Source: Pigmentiphaga litoralis (GTDB lineage: Bacteria > Pseudomonadota > Gammaproteobacteria > Burkholderiales > Burkholderiaceae_B). Taken from it: 64,000 bases of DNA. Both the position numbers and the translations under genes were made by a program. Below are positions 44,695 to 53,407 of the stretch, piece by piece. Below the pieces are notes generated by a model, which was not told the origin of the DNA, did not search any database, and saw only the letters and a program-made list of their open reading frames with translations. Where the stretch lies: positions 744,001 through 808,000 of the forward strand of contig NZ_BMXQ01000001.1 in assembly GCF_014651835.1 (NCBI RefSeq). Reading direction: 5' to 3'. How positions within the stretch are numbered: the stretch's first letter is position 1; each line of letters begins with the position of its first letter.

Positions 44695-45765
44695 GTGGAG
44701 AGCGTTGTAAGACATGCGTGGTATGTGCTGGCTTGGTCCAGCGAGCTTGGCCGTACGCCACTGGCACGCCGGGTGCTCGACGAGCCGATCGTCGCGTTTC
44801 GAAAAGAGGACGGATCACCCGTCGCACTGCTCGACCGGTGCGCGCACCGGCTGCTTCCGTTGTCGATGGGAAAGGTGGTGGGCGATACGCTTCAATGCGG
44901 ATATCACGGTCTGCGCTACGACGCGACGGGCGCCTGTGTGCACGTGCCCGGGCAGTCGCGTATTCCGGCAACCGCCTGTGTACGCCACTTCCCTTTGGTC
45001 GAACGCTATGGAGCCACATGGATCTGGATGGGCCAGCCGGATCTGGCGGACTCTGACCGCATCATTCCCGTTCAGCGCTTCGAGGAAGACGGATGGGCGG
45101 TGGTGTGGGGCGAGTACCAACGACATGGATCGCACTACCTGAACATCGTAGAAAACCTGCAGGACCCTGCGCACACTACCTTCGTGCACCCTCGCACCAT
45201 CGGCAACCCGGCCTCAAGCGACGTCCCCATCCTGATCGAGGAAGAAGACGACTTCATCGTTGCGTATCGCTGGACTGTCGACGCCGAGCCGCCGCCTGCG
45301 GACCGCGCTAACGGCCACTTCGCCGGCCTGACGGATCGTTGCCAGCGCTACATCTTCTATCCGCCATGTGTGTCGAGGGTAGACGTCGTCACGATGGATG
45401 CCGGACAGCAGCATACCGAGTCGAACATGGACCGCGGGCTGCGTGCCTACAGCTACAAATTTCTGACCCCCGAGTCCGACCAGTCGACCCACTTCTTCTG
45501 GATGCATGTCCGGAACTTCGGAGTGGGGGATGCTGCGCTGGAGGCCCGGCTCGTTGCCGCCATGAGCACGACATTCGAGGAAGACAACGTCGTCGTGTCC
45601 GCCATCCAGCGCGAGCAGGACGCAACCGGAAAGCGTCAGCACACCTGGCTGGCCATCGATACCGGACCAACGCGTGCCCGCCGCAAGATCGAACAGCTGG
45701 CCGAAGCCGAGCTTGGGGCCAACGCCGAAGCCAAGGCTGGCCTGGCCCGGCGCGTTCCGGCCTGA
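44695..45765 (+). CDS. Rieske aromatic oxygenase, VanA-like
   Basis: A 356-residue Rieske oxygenase with Cys49, His51, Cys68 and His71, the same spacing as the 39.9-kb enzyme, and the iron-site motif ENLQDPAHTTFVH (about 151-163). GTG start at 44695, preceded by GGGAGG at 8 nt. It is likely to demethylate or hydroxylate an aromatic acid such as vanillate. The shared promoter element ties it to the downstream protocatechuate genes, which would consume a protocatechuate product. No reductase gene is nearby. The two Rieske proteins are related but clearly divergent. Confidence 0.85.
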   Translation: MESVVRHAWYVLAWSSELGRTPLARRVLDEPIVAFRKEDGSPVALLDRCAHRLLPLSMGKVVGDTLQCGYHGLRYDATGACVHVPGQSRIPATACVRHFPLVERYGATWIWMGQPDLADSDRIIPVQRFEEDGWAVVWGEYQRHGSHYLNIVENLQDPAHTTFVHPRTIGNPASSDVPILIEEEDDFIVAYRWTVDAEPPPADRANGHFAGLTDRCQRYIFYPPCVSRVDVVTMDAGQQHTESNMDRGLRAYSYKFLTPESDQSTHFFWMHVRNFGVGDAALEARLVAAMSTTFEEDNVVVSAIQREQDATGKRQHTWLAIDTGPTRARRKIEQLAEAELGANAEAKAGLARRVPA

Positions 45766-45813
45766 TTTGCCCGACGTCCGCAATTTTTCGTCGTTTCATC
45801 CAAGGAGCAGATC

Positions 45814-46824
45814 ATGTCGCATTGTCCTATGAACGTCGCACTGCAGGCGCGCGCCCGGCGCTGGCTGACGCCTCTCGCCATCGTTGCGGCCTTGGCCTGT
45901 CCACAGGCCTACGCAGAAACGGCGGACCAATATCCGTCCCGGCCGATCCGGTTCATCGTGCCTTTCACCGCGGGTGGCCTGACTGACAAGTTGGCCCGAG
46001 CCCTGGCGCACGAGATGACCGAGTCGTGGAAGCAGCCTGTCGTGGTCGAAAATCGCGGCGGGGCAGGCGGCACCATCGGTGCCGACCTTGCCGCCAAGGC
46101 TCCCGGCGACGGCTACACGGTACTGATGGGCACGCACGCAACGCACGCCATCAACGTCACCCTGCTTGAACCGCTACCGTACGACGCCGTAAAGGACTTC
46201 AAGCCCGTCACGCTGCTTGCGACCGTGCCCAGTGTCCTGCTGGTGAATCCCGCGGTGCCGGTGAACTCGGTGCAGGATCTGGTCAAGCTGGCCAAGAGCC
46301 GCCCGGGAACCCTCAACTACAGTTCGCAAGGGGTCGGGACGTCCGGTCACATGGCGGGTGAATACTTCAAGATGCTGGCGGGTATCGATATGGTCCACGT
46401 TCCTGCAAAGGGCCCGGCGCAAGCATTGGCCGATGTCATGGGCAACCATGTGGATATGGTGTTCGACTCGGTGGCAATCGGTATGCCCCTGGTGCGGTCA
46501 GGCAAGCTGAAGGGCTTGGCCGTGACCAGCCGGGAGCGTTCGCCGTCGGCGCCCGACTTGCCGACAATGGGTGAGGCCGGTGTGCCAGGGTACGAGATCG
46601 CCCTGTGGTTTGCGCTGTACACGCCCAAAGGAACGCCCGATGCGATTGTTGCGAAGCTCAACCAGGAGATGCGGCGCGCGCTGGCGCAGCCGGCCATTCG
46701 CGATACTTTCATCCAGGACGGCGTCACGTTGACCGCGACCACGCCCGACGAACTGGCTCTGTTTCAGAAGGATGAGGGAAACAAATGGGGACGTTTGATC
46801 AAGGCAACCGGCGCCGGTAAATGA
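45814..46824 (+). CDS. Bug-family periplasmic solute receptor
   Basis: A 336-residue TctC/Bug protein. It has a signal peptide ending about PQAYAE, then YPSRPIRFIVPFTAGGLTD, ENRGGAGGTIGAD, and YSSQGVGTSGHMAGEYFK. It is 48 nt after the Rieske oxygenase and in the same orientation, so it probably binds the aromatic or carboxylic substrate of that operon. No TctAB partners are present. Confidence 0.88.
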   Translation: MSHCPMNVALQARARRWLTPLAIVAALACPQAYAETADQYPSRPIRFIVPFTAGGLTDKLARALAHEMTESWKQPVVVENRGGAGGTIGADLAAKAPGDGYTVLMGTHATHAINVTLLEPLPYDAVKDFKPVTLLATVPSVLLVNPAVPVNSVQDLVKLAKSRPGTLNYSSQGVGTSGHMAGEYFKMLAGIDMVHVPAKGPAQALADVMGNHVDMVFDSVAIGMPLVRSGKLKGLAVTSRERSPSAPDLPTMGEAGVPGYEIALWFALYTPKGTPDAIVAKLNQEMRRALAQPAIRDTFIQDGVTLTATTPDELALFQKDEGNKWGRLIKATGAGK

Positions 46825-46861
46825 CCGGCCAACGAAGCGAGGAGCAACGCCGTCCGAGGAC

Positions 46862-47416
46862 TTACCACAGGTCGCTGAGGGTGGTCCCGGTGGCGTGATT
46901 GTGCTGGTGGCGGCGGCTGCCGCCGCGATGGCGGTCGGCTTTCTCTGTCAATGCGTATTCCTGGTTCAGGCGCGATGCCGCCTCGGTCAGCACATCGAGC
47001 GCGTGGTCGAAGACTCGCAGTTCCTCTTCGCTCAATGAGGCGAGCACGCTTGCATTGATGTTCGCCGTTTGAGGAAACAGTTCGCCGTGTAGCTCGCGCC
47101 CCTTATCGGTCAGCGCGACGCTGGCACGGCGTTTGTCGTCGGGTGCCACGATGCGTGACACCAGCCCCTTGTCGACCAGATCGTTAATCGCGCGCGACAC
47201 CAGCGGGCGATCGGTGTGCGCGTGGTCGGCCAATGCGGAAGGGGATAACGGACCGAAGTCCGCAAGCATCGCAATCAGCCGCCATTCCCTGCGTGTGATG
47301 CCATAGCGCCCTTCGCAGATGCGGATGATCGGAGCGCCGCTGCTGCCGAGCAGGCGGGCCAAACGATAGTTCAAGAGATCATTGCAGACGGTGGGGTGCT
47401 TGAAGGACATGGTCAT
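46862..47416 (-). CDS. MarR-family transcriptional regulator
   Basis: A 184-residue MarR regulator with a winged HTH: GITRREWRLIAMLADFGPLSPSALADHAHTDRPLVSRAINDLVDKGLVSRI, then DDKRRASVALTDKG in the wing. The C-terminus is His/Arg-rich (RHRGGSRRHQHNH). ATG at 47416 or 47410. The conserved element at 47433-47470 lies immediately upstream and is also between this gene and the divergent ligA, so it probably autoregulates and controls both neighbouring operons. Confidence 0.88.
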   Translation of the reverse strand: MTMSFKHPTVCNDLLNYRLARLLGSSGAPIIRICEGRYGITRREWRLIAMLADFGPLSPSALADHAHTDRPLVSRAINDLVDKGLVSRIVAPDDKRRASVALTDKGRELHGELFPQTANINASVLASLSEEELRVFDHALDVLTEAASRLNQEYALTEKADRHRGGSRRHQHNHATGTTLSDLW

Positions 47417-47432
47417 GACCCCGACTGGCGGA

Positions 47433-47470
47433 AGTTGTATAGAACAATCAATGGGTAGGGCGCTAGAGTC
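47433..47470 (+). promoter_or_regulatory. Conserved promoter/operator element, copy 2 (MarR-linked)
   Basis: AGTTGTATAGAACAATC (47433-47449), 12 bp, GCTAGAGTC (47462-47470), identical in both blocks and spacing to 44589-44626. It lies 17-54 bp upstream of the MarR start and 118 bp before the ligA start, in the divergent promoter region. Confidence 0.75.
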
Positions 47471-47587
47471 ATTCTCCATAAAAAGCCTGGCAGCAGCAAG
47501 ACGTGATCGCGCCTTGCACAACGCCATCCGGACACTTGCCTGCCTGTTGAAACGATGCTGTTTGCCCTTCACTGGAGAATGCGCTTC

Positions 47588-47950
47588 ATGACTACACCGC
47601 AACGTGATCGATCGCGGCCCATCAACGAGTCGCTGGTGTTCGACCTGCCTCTGTCGTGGGCGGGCTATCGCATCAACAAGATGTGCAACTCGCTGACGTC
47701 GCCAGAAAATCGGGCGACGTACCAAGCCGACGAAGACGCCTATCTGGAGGCCTACGGACTGAGCCCGGAACAGAAGGCGCTCGTGCTGGCCCGCGACTTC
47801 GGCGGGCTGCTCGACGCGGGCGCCAACATCTACTTTCTGCTCAAGCTTGGCGTCGTTACCGGTAACGGGCTTTACCGCATGGGCGCGTCCATGCGCGGTG
47901 AAACCTACGAGCAGTTTCTTGCCACGCGCAACGATCACGGAGCGGTCTGA
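47588..47950 (+). CDS. ligA: Protocatechuate 4,5-dioxygenase, alpha subunit
   Basis: A 120-residue LigA-domain protein: FDLPLSWAGYRINKMCNSLTSPENR and ALVLARDFGGLLDAGANIYF. It caps the active site of the class III extradiol dioxygenase formed with LigB. ATG at 47588 follows TGGAGAA. It is 1 nt from ligB. Gallate or methylgallate dioxygenase subunits are the alternative. Confidence 0.87.
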   Translation: MTTPQRDRSRPINESLVFDLPLSWAGYRINKMCNSLTSPENRATYQADEDAYLEAYGLSPEQKALVLARDFGGLLDAGANIYFLLKLGVVTGNGLYRMGASMRGETYEQFLATRNDHGAV

Positions 47951-47951
47951 C

Positions 47952-48791
47952 ATGGGCACCCTCATTGCTGGAATCGGTACCTCGCACGTCCCGTCGATCG
48001 GCGGCGCGCATGATCGTGGCAAACAAGCCACCCCTGCGTGGCGACCGTTGTTCGACGCCTACGTGCCCGTGCGGGAATGGCTGAGAGAACTCAAACCCGA
48101 CGTCGCCATCATGGTCTACAACGACCACGGCGCCGACTTCTTTTTTGACAAGTATCCGACGTTTGCCGTCGGCGCCGCAGACAGCTACGCCATTGCCGAC
48201 GAGGGCTTCGGCACCCGGCCGTTTCCTGCCATCCGCGGCGATCTGGAATTTTCGCAGCACCTGTGCGAGTCGCTGGTGTACGACGAGTTCGATATCACGG
48301 TATGCCAGGAAATGCGGGTCGAGCATGGCTTTCTGGTACCGATGCATCTGTGTTTCGATCACGACGACAGCTGGCCTGTTGCGTCGGTGCCGATCGCGGT
48401 CAACGTACTTCAGCACCCGCTGCCGACTGCGCGACGATGCCTGCGCCTTGGCCAAGCCATCCGTCGGGCGGTCGAAGCCTACCCCAAGGACATCAAGGTT
48501 GTAATCCTTGGTACGGGCGGCATGTCCCATCAACTGACGGGAAAGCACTTTGGCGAGATGAACGAAGCCTGGGACCGGGACTTTCTGGAACGCATCGAAA
48601 GCGATCCAGACAGCCTGGCGGCGTTGACCCATCAGGAATTCATGGAGCGGTTCGGTGCCGAGGGCATCGAGCTCATCATGTGGCTCGTCATGCGCGGCGC
48701 GATGTCGCCAGGCGCCTCGCGCGTGCACCGCAACTACTACGCGCCAATGACGACCGGCATGGGCCTCATCACGCTGGAGGATCGGCCATGA
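47952..48791 (+). CDS. ligB: Protocatechuate 4,5-dioxygenase, beta subunit
   Basis: A 279-residue LigB-type class III extradiol dioxygenase. Iron-ligand motifs include [11 protein letters not shown] (His about 12), [13 protein letters not shown] (His about 60) and a Glu in [23 protein letters not shown] carries the catalytic His. It cleaves protocatechuate between C4 and C5 with Fe(II). Its stop overlaps the pobA start (ATGA). The downstream genes of the meta-cleavage route (ligC, ligI, ligJ, ligK) are not in the window. Confidence 0.9.
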   Translation: MGTLIAGIGTSHVPSIGGAHDRGKQATPAWRPLFDAYVPVREWLRELKPDVAIMVYNDHGADFFFDKYPTFAVGAADSYAIADEGFGTRPFPAIRGDLEFSQHLCESLVYDEFDITVCQEMRVEHGFLVPMHLCFDHDDSWPVASVPIAVNVLQHPLPTARRCLRLGQAIRRAVEAYPKDIKVVILGTGGMSHQLTGKHFGEMNEAWDRDFLERIESDPDSLAALTHQEFMERFGAEGIELIMWLVMRGAMSPGASRVHRNYYAPMTTGMGLITLEDRP

Positions 48792-49984
48792 CGCCAGCGC
48801 GGACAGACCGGACCCAGGTCGCCATTGTCGGGGCAGGCCCGGCGGGTCTGTTGTTGTCTCACTTGCTGCATCTGGACGGCATCGAGTCGGTGGTGCTTGA
48901 ACACCGGAGCCAGGACCATGTGCAAAGCCGGTTGCGCGCCGGGGTCCTGGAGCAGGGCACGGTGGACACCTTGCGCGATGCCGGACTGGGCGCTGGGATG
49001 GCGGCGCGTGGCATGCCGCAGACGGCCATCGACTTCCGGTTCGGCCGTCGATCACATCCTGTCGACTTCACGCACGAGACGGGCGGCAGGCAGGTCATGG
49101 TGTATCCCCAGCACGAGGTGGTCACTGATTTGATCCGTGCACGGCTCGAGGCAGGTGGCCAGATCTGGTTCGACACGCCCGTGACACGGGTGGCCGACCT
49201 GATGACGAGTCGGCCCGTGGTGCACTATGAAGTCGATGGCGAGCCGCGCGCTCTTCACTGCGATATCGTGGCGGGCTGCGATGGCTTTCGCGGACTGAGT
49301 CGTGAAGCCATGCCGGCAGATGCGCGCACCAGCTACGATCGTATCTACCCCTTTGCGTGGCTGGGCATCCTTGCAGAAGTTCCACCCGCCGCGCCCACGG
49401 TAACGTGGGGCTGCCACGAATCGGGGTTTGCCATGCTGAGTTTCCGTTCGTCGACGGTCAGCCGCCTCTATCTTCAGTGCGTACCCGATGACAAGCCGGA
49501 AAACTGGTCCGATGACCGGATCTGGAGCACCCTGCACGAGCGCCTGGATGTCGACGACATGCCACCGCTGATCGAGGGCCGCATCATCCAGAAGGGAGTA
49601 ACGGGCATGCGCAGTTTCTTGTCCGAGCCCATGCAGCACGGCCGCCTGTTCCTGGCAGGCGACGCTGCGCACATCGTCCCACCCACCGGCGCCAAAGGAC
49701 TCAACGCCGCAGTCGCCGACATCCGCGTCCTGAGCCGCGGCATTATCGACTTCTACCGCCGCTCTTCATCGGACCTGCTCGAACAATACTCCGCGCTTTG
49801 CCTGCATCGCATGTGGCTGGTCCAGCGCTTCTCGGCCGGCCTGTGCACCATGGTCCACCAGTTCCCCGGCCAGAGCGCCTTTGAACGCCGCCTGCAACGC
49901 GCCGACCTGGACACCCTGACCGGCACCCATGCCGGCCGCCTGGCCTTCTCCGAAAACTTTACCGGCCTGCCATACGCGGTCTAG
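48788..49984 (+). CDS. pobA: 4-hydroxybenzoate 3-monooxygenase
   Basis: A 398-residue group A flavin monooxygenase. It has the FAD-binding [13 protein letters not shown] near residue 15 and the PobA-typical [21 protein letters not shown]. The DG motif is in VAGCDGFRG, and [22 protein letters not shown] lies near residue 298. It converts 4-hydroxybenzoate to protocatechuate with NADPH and O2, supplying LigAB. Coupled to ligB by a 4-nt overlap. The active-site Tyr residues of PobA were not checked one by one. Confidence 0.9.
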   Translation: MTPARTDRTQVAIVGAGPAGLLLSHLLHLDGIESVVLEHRSQDHVQSRLRAGVLEQGTVDTLRDAGLGAGMAARGMPQTAIDFRFGRRSHPVDFTHETGGRQVMVYPQHEVVTDLIRARLEAGGQIWFDTPVTRVADLMTSRPVVHYEVDGEPRALHCDIVAGCDGFRGLSREAMPADARTSYDRIYPFAWLGILAEVPPAAPTVTWGCHESGFAMLSFRSSTVSRLYLQCVPDDKPENWSDDRIWSTLHERLDVDDMPPLIEGRIIQKGVTGMRSFLSEPMQHGRLFLAGDAAHIVPPTGAKGLNAAVADIRVLSRGIIDFYRRSSSDLLEQYSALCLHRMWLVQRFSAGLCTMVHQFPGQSAFERRLQRADLDTLTGTHAGRLAFSENFTGLPYAV

Positions 49985-50024
49985 CCCGGCGATCACCGCG
50001 CGCAGGAGCGCATGTGTAAGCAAG

Positions 50025-50092
50025 GACACGGCGGATCCGGCTTTGCCGGTCCGCCAGTGTCGCCCCTGGGGGAGGCGCGCAGCGCCCAGGGG
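50025..50092. terminator. Two adjacent GC-rich hairpins after pobA
   Basis: The first is an imperfect stem, GACACGGCGGA...TCCGCCAGTGTC (50025-50061), with a TTT loop. The second is CCCCTGGG (50063-50070) pairing with CCCAGGGG (50085-50092) around a GC-rich loop. No T run follows, so this may be a factor-assisted terminator or a dispersed extragenic palindrome of the kind common in Burkholderiales. Confidence 0.5.
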
Positions 50093-50100
50093 GGGGCAAT

Positions 50101-50121
50101 TGTCCTATTGACAGGTCAATT
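50101..50121. promoter_or_regulatory. GntR-island box 1
   Basis: TGTCCTATTGACAGGTCAATT, containing the perfect palindrome ATTGAC-AG-GTCAAT (50107-50120). The same 21-bp pattern recurs at 53368 and 54308. It lies upstream of the FAD monooxygenase gene. Confidence 0.7.
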
Positions 50122-50225
50122 GAAAAGCATGTGAAATGCCCCTGTCATGGCAGTGCCGTGACAGGGTGATCCTGCATGGGCGGGGCGCCCGCTTCAAGGA
50201 AGAATCTGATGATCCGAGGCATGGC

Positions 50226-51434
50226 GTGAGCGGGGCCAACCGACCCAAGGTGATTGTTGTCGGGGGCGGCCCGGTGGGGCTGGTCACGGCGATGCGGCTG
50301 GGGCACTTTGGCATCGACGTGGTGGTGGTCGAGTCCGATGCGACGGTATCGCGGGCATTGAAGGCATCGACCTTTCATCCGCCCACGCTCGACATGCTCG
50401 ATGCCTATGGCATCACGCCGCGCCTGATCGAAGCGGGTCTGGTGGCGCCGACCTGGCAAGTGCGCATGCATGCAACCGGCGAGTACGCGGAGTTCGACTT
50501 GTCGGTGTTGAAGGACGACACGGCGCACCCGTACCGGCTGCAGACAGAGCAGTGGAAGCTGGCCGAGTTCCTGATCGAGCACATCCGCGAGACGCTGCCG
50601 AACGTCGAGTTGCTGATGGGATGCAAGCTGCTGTCGGTGGCGCAGGATGCGGAGTCGGTCACCGCCGAAGTGCAGGCCGAAGACGGCACGCCGCGTATGC
50701 TGACCGGCGGCTACCTGGTGGGCGCCGACGGGGCGCGCAGCACGGTGCGCGATGCGCTGTCGCTGTCGTTCGAGGGGCATACCTTTCCGGAAACGACGGT
50801 GCTGGCCACCACGGACTTCCCGTTCCACGAGCACATTCCCACGCTGTCCTACATCAACTATTGCTGGGCCGAGACGGGCACGTTCAGTCTGCTTCGCCTG
50901 CCGGGCATCTGGCGCGTCAGCCTGTATCCGTGGGAAGGCGAGACGCTGGAAGAGGCAATCACCCCGCCCTCGATCGAACGCAAGTTGCAGCACATCTACC
51001 CGCGCGACGTGCCGTATAACGTGATGGAGATCCGCCCCTACCGGATCCATCAGCGTGTGGTGGACCGCTATGTGCATGGCCGTATCATCCTTGCCGGCGA
51101 CGCCGCCCATGTGAACAGCCCGAGCGGCGGCATGGGCATGAACGGCGGGATCCACGATGCGTTCAATCTGAGCGAGAAGCTCAAGCGCATTCTGGAAGGC
51201 GAGTCGGCTGACCTGCTGGAGCAGTATCAACGGCAGCGGCGCCCGATTGCGATCAAGCATGTGCTGGAGCAATCAGGCCGTAACCGCGCGCGGATGCAGG
51301 AACGGGGCGAAGACAAGCGCCGCGAGACGCTGCACGGCCTGATGCGCAAGGCGTCGGATCCGGTGCAGGCGCGCGCGTATCTGCTCGAGACGTCGATGCT
51401 TACCGGGCTAAGGGAATCGAACGCGATCGAATGA
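50226..51434 (+). CDS. FAD-dependent aromatic monooxygenase
   Basis: A 402-residue group A flavoprotein monooxygenase. The FAD-binding VIVVGGGPVGLVTAMRLG is at about 7-24, the DG motif LVGADGARSTVRD in the middle, and GDAAHVNSPSGGMGMNGGIHDAFNL near 295. The MGMNGGIHDAFNLSEKL stretch is typical of the MhpA/UbiH/PheA branch, which hydroxylates phenolic or heteroaromatic rings. GTG at 50226 (with GAGG at 8 nt) was preferred; ATG at 50136 is in frame but adds 30 atypical residues. It is preceded by a GntR-island box and is probably a single-gene unit. Substrate unknown. Confidence 0.8.
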   Translation: MSGANRPKVIVVGGGPVGLVTAMRLGHFGIDVVVVESDATVSRALKASTFHPPTLDMLDAYGITPRLIEAGLVAPTWQVRMHATGEYAEFDLSVLKDDTAHPYRLQTEQWKLAEFLIEHIRETLPNVELLMGCKLLSVAQDAESVTAEVQAEDGTPRMLTGGYLVGADGARSTVRDALSLSFEGHTFPETTVLATTDFPFHEHIPTLSYINYCWAETGTFSLLRLPGIWRVSLYPWEGETLEEAITPPSIERKLQHIYPRDVPYNVMEIRPYRIHQRVVDRYVHGRIILAGDAAHVNSPSGGMGMNGGIHDAFNLSEKLKRILEGESADLLEQYQRQRRPIAIKHVLEQSGRNRARMQERGEDKRRETLHGLMRKASDPVQARAYLLETSMLTGLRESNAIE

Positions 51435-51481
51435 TTCCGGCTGCGTGAAAAAGGCCAGGCCAGGCCCAACGCAGCTGCAGG

Positions 51482-52243
51482 TCAGCCTGACACCTGCTGG
51501 CGCTCGAATCGCTCGCGCCAGTGGTCCCCGCGGATCCACGTTTCCAGTCGGGTCTGCTCGGGCGCCAGTGCGGCCACGGCCTTCCAGCCCAGGCACAGCA
51601 TGCACGACAGTACCGGCACCTTGGAATGCGCATTGGCTTGCAGCAACGGCCCGAGCGTGGGCATGCCGGTGCCGAGCATGACCACCGCATCGGCATCGTC
51701 AGCCAGGCCGTCCAGCAAGGCGCCCGCGGCGCCGGCTTTCATGGAATAGATCGGGTGGAACTGGCTGTCATCCAGTTCGCCTGATGCGACCTTGGACACC
51801 GTCAGGCCGCGTGATTCCCAGTAGCGCACGCCGGCTTGCGTCAGCGTGGCGGGGTAGGGCGACGCCAGCGCGATGCGGGTCGCGCCGAGTTCCTTGAGCG
51901 CGTCCACCACGGCCGTGGCGGCGGTGAACGCATGCACGCCCCGTTTGGCTTCGATCTCGCCCAGCACGCGGGCTTCGCGTTCCTTGCCCACCATGTACGA
52001 CGCGCCCGTGGTGCCGACGGCAATCGCATCGATGGGCGCATTGGCGAACTGGTCGCAGGCCGTGTCGAGCTGGTCCACGTAGTCCACCAGACGCGCTTCG
52101 ATGCTTGGCTTGTCGCTCATCATGCGGGCGTTGATGTGCGCGTAACCGGCCGGCAGCAGGATCGCGTATTCGGGTTCGACGGTCGTATTGGCCTGCGGCG
52201 TCAGCAGCCCGATCAGGCCTTTGGGGGCGTATTCGACAGGCAT
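51482..52243 (-). CDS. Asp/Glu racemase superfamily protein (maleate isomerase/arylmalonate decarboxylase-like)
   Basis: A 253-residue two-domain protein of the superfamily that includes maleate cis-trans isomerase and arylmalonate decarboxylase (GLIGLLTPQANTTVEPEYAILLP; IDAIAVGTTGASYMVG; ATRIALASPYPATLTQAGVRYW). The first catalytic Cys (usually CTSGS) is replaced in GTTGAS. The second (usually SCTNLPTL) is replaced in LGTGMPTL. The only cysteines in the C-terminal half are in LSCMLCLGW. It may therefore act by another mechanism. It is downstream of and co-directional with the Bug gene (5-nt gap), in the GntR island. Confidence 0.7.
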   Translation of the reverse strand: MPVEYAPKGLIGLLTPQANTTVEPEYAILLPAGYAHINARMMSDKPSIEARLVDYVDQLDTACDQFANAPIDAIAVGTTGASYMVGKEREARVLGEIEAKRGVHAFTAATAVVDALKELGATRIALASPYPATLTQAGVRYWESRGLTVSKVASGELDDSQFHPIYSMKAGAAGALLDGLADDADAVVMLGTGMPTLGPLLQANAHSKVPVLSCMLCLGWKAVAALAPEQTRLETWIRGDHWRERFERQQVSG

Positions 52244-52248
52244 GGCGA

Positions 52249-53265
52249 TCAGTCCAGCTTGATGTTCGCGGACTTGATGATGGGCGCCCACTTGCGCTCT
52301 TCGTCCTTGATGAATTGGACAAATTCGGCTTGCGGCGCGGCCACCGACACCAGTCCCTGTTCCAGCAGCTTGGCTCGGAAGTCCGGGTTGGCCATGACCT
52401 TGGTCAGCGCGGCCGTCAAGGTATCGACGACGGGTTGCGGCGTGCCGGCGGGCGCCGAGACGCCGAACCAGGCTTCACCGACCGTGCCAGGAACCACTTC
52501 GTCCATGGTGGGCACGTCGGGAAAAGCCGTCACGCGCTTGGGGCCGCTGACGGCCAGCACCCGGACATTGCCGGCGCGGGCCTGGACCGAGGCCACGGCA
52601 ATGTTGTTGAAGATTGCATCGATCTGGCCGCCGAGCAGGTCGTTCATGGCCGGGCCGGTGCCTTTGTACGGCACGTGCGTCATCTGGATGTTGGCGCGCT
52701 GCTTGAGCTGCTCGCCCGTCAGGAAACCGGCGGACCCGACTCCGGCCGACCCGTAGTTGTAGCTGCCGCCGGCCTTGCGGGCCAGGTCCAGAAATTCCTT
52801 GAAGTCCTTGGCCGGATGATTGGCCCGCACGATCAGCCCGTTCGGGAACGTGCCGAGCAGCATGATGTGGGCGAAGTCGTCGATCGGCTTGTACGGCGTC
52901 TTCTGGCCAAGCAGCGGGCCGGTGGTGATCGCTGCGCCATTGGTCATGACCAGGGTGTACCCGTTAGGCGCGGCCTTGGCGCCCAGGTCGGTCCCAAGGA
53001 TGGAGGCGGCGCCGCCCTTGTTCTCGACCACCACGGTCTTGCCAAGGGCTTCCCCCAGGCCATTCGCGACCAGGCGGCCGATGATGTCGGTCGACCCGCC
53101 GGGGCTGAAGGGCACGATCAAGGTGATGGGCCGGTCCGGGTAGACGGGCTGGGCCCCGCGCGCAACCGTTCCTGCGCCCAGGGTCATGGCCGCCGTGATG
53201 GCCAGGCTTGAAAGCATGAATACCCGGCGTCGGGCGCCGTTTGCCGTGGGTTCAGTCAGCGCCAT
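52249..53265 (-). CDS. Bug-family periplasmic solute receptor
   Basis: A 338-residue Bug protein. The N-terminus carries ARRRVFMLSSLAITAAMTLGAG, an export signal with three Arg. Then comes YPDRPITLIVPFSPGGSTD, followed by ENKGGAASILG and YGSAGVGSAGFLTGEQLK. It is divergent from the GntR gene; box 2 lies in the shared promoter region, about 105 bp upstream. It probably binds the carboxylate that the island degrades. Confidence 0.87.
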   Translation of the reverse strand: MALTEPTANGARRRVFMLSSLAITAAMTLGAGTVARGAQPVYPDRPITLIVPFSPGGSTDIIGRLVANGLGEALGKTVVVENKGGAASILGTDLGAKAAPNGYTLVMTNGAAITTGPLLGQKTPYKPIDDFAHIMLLGTFPNGLIVRANHPAKDFKEFLDLARKAGGSYNYGSAGVGSAGFLTGEQLKQRANIQMTHVPYKGTGPAMNDLLGGQIDAIFNNIAVASVQARAGNVRVLAVSGPKRVTAFPDVPTMDEVVPGTVGEAWFGVSAPAGTPQPVVDTLTAALTKVMANPDFRAKLLEQGLVSVAAPQAEFVQFIKDEERKWAPIIKSANIKLD

Positions 53266-53367
53266 TTTGCCCCACCCACCTGTACTATGATTGCCCATGA
53301 CTGATGCCCCGCAGCTGTTTGGAATACGCAAATAGTCGGCCACGTGTCATCACGGCGTCAAGACAAA

Positions 53368-53388
53368 TGTTCTATTAGACAGACAATA
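53368..53388. promoter_or_regulatory. GntR-island box 2
   Basis: TGTTCTATTAGACAGACAATA, 20 bp upstream of the GntR start and 103 bp upstream of the divergent Bug start. It matches boxes 1 and 3 in the TGTyCTATT half and the CAAT half. Confidence 0.7.
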
Positions 53389-53407
53389 AGACAGAGTGCC
53401 ATTTCCT

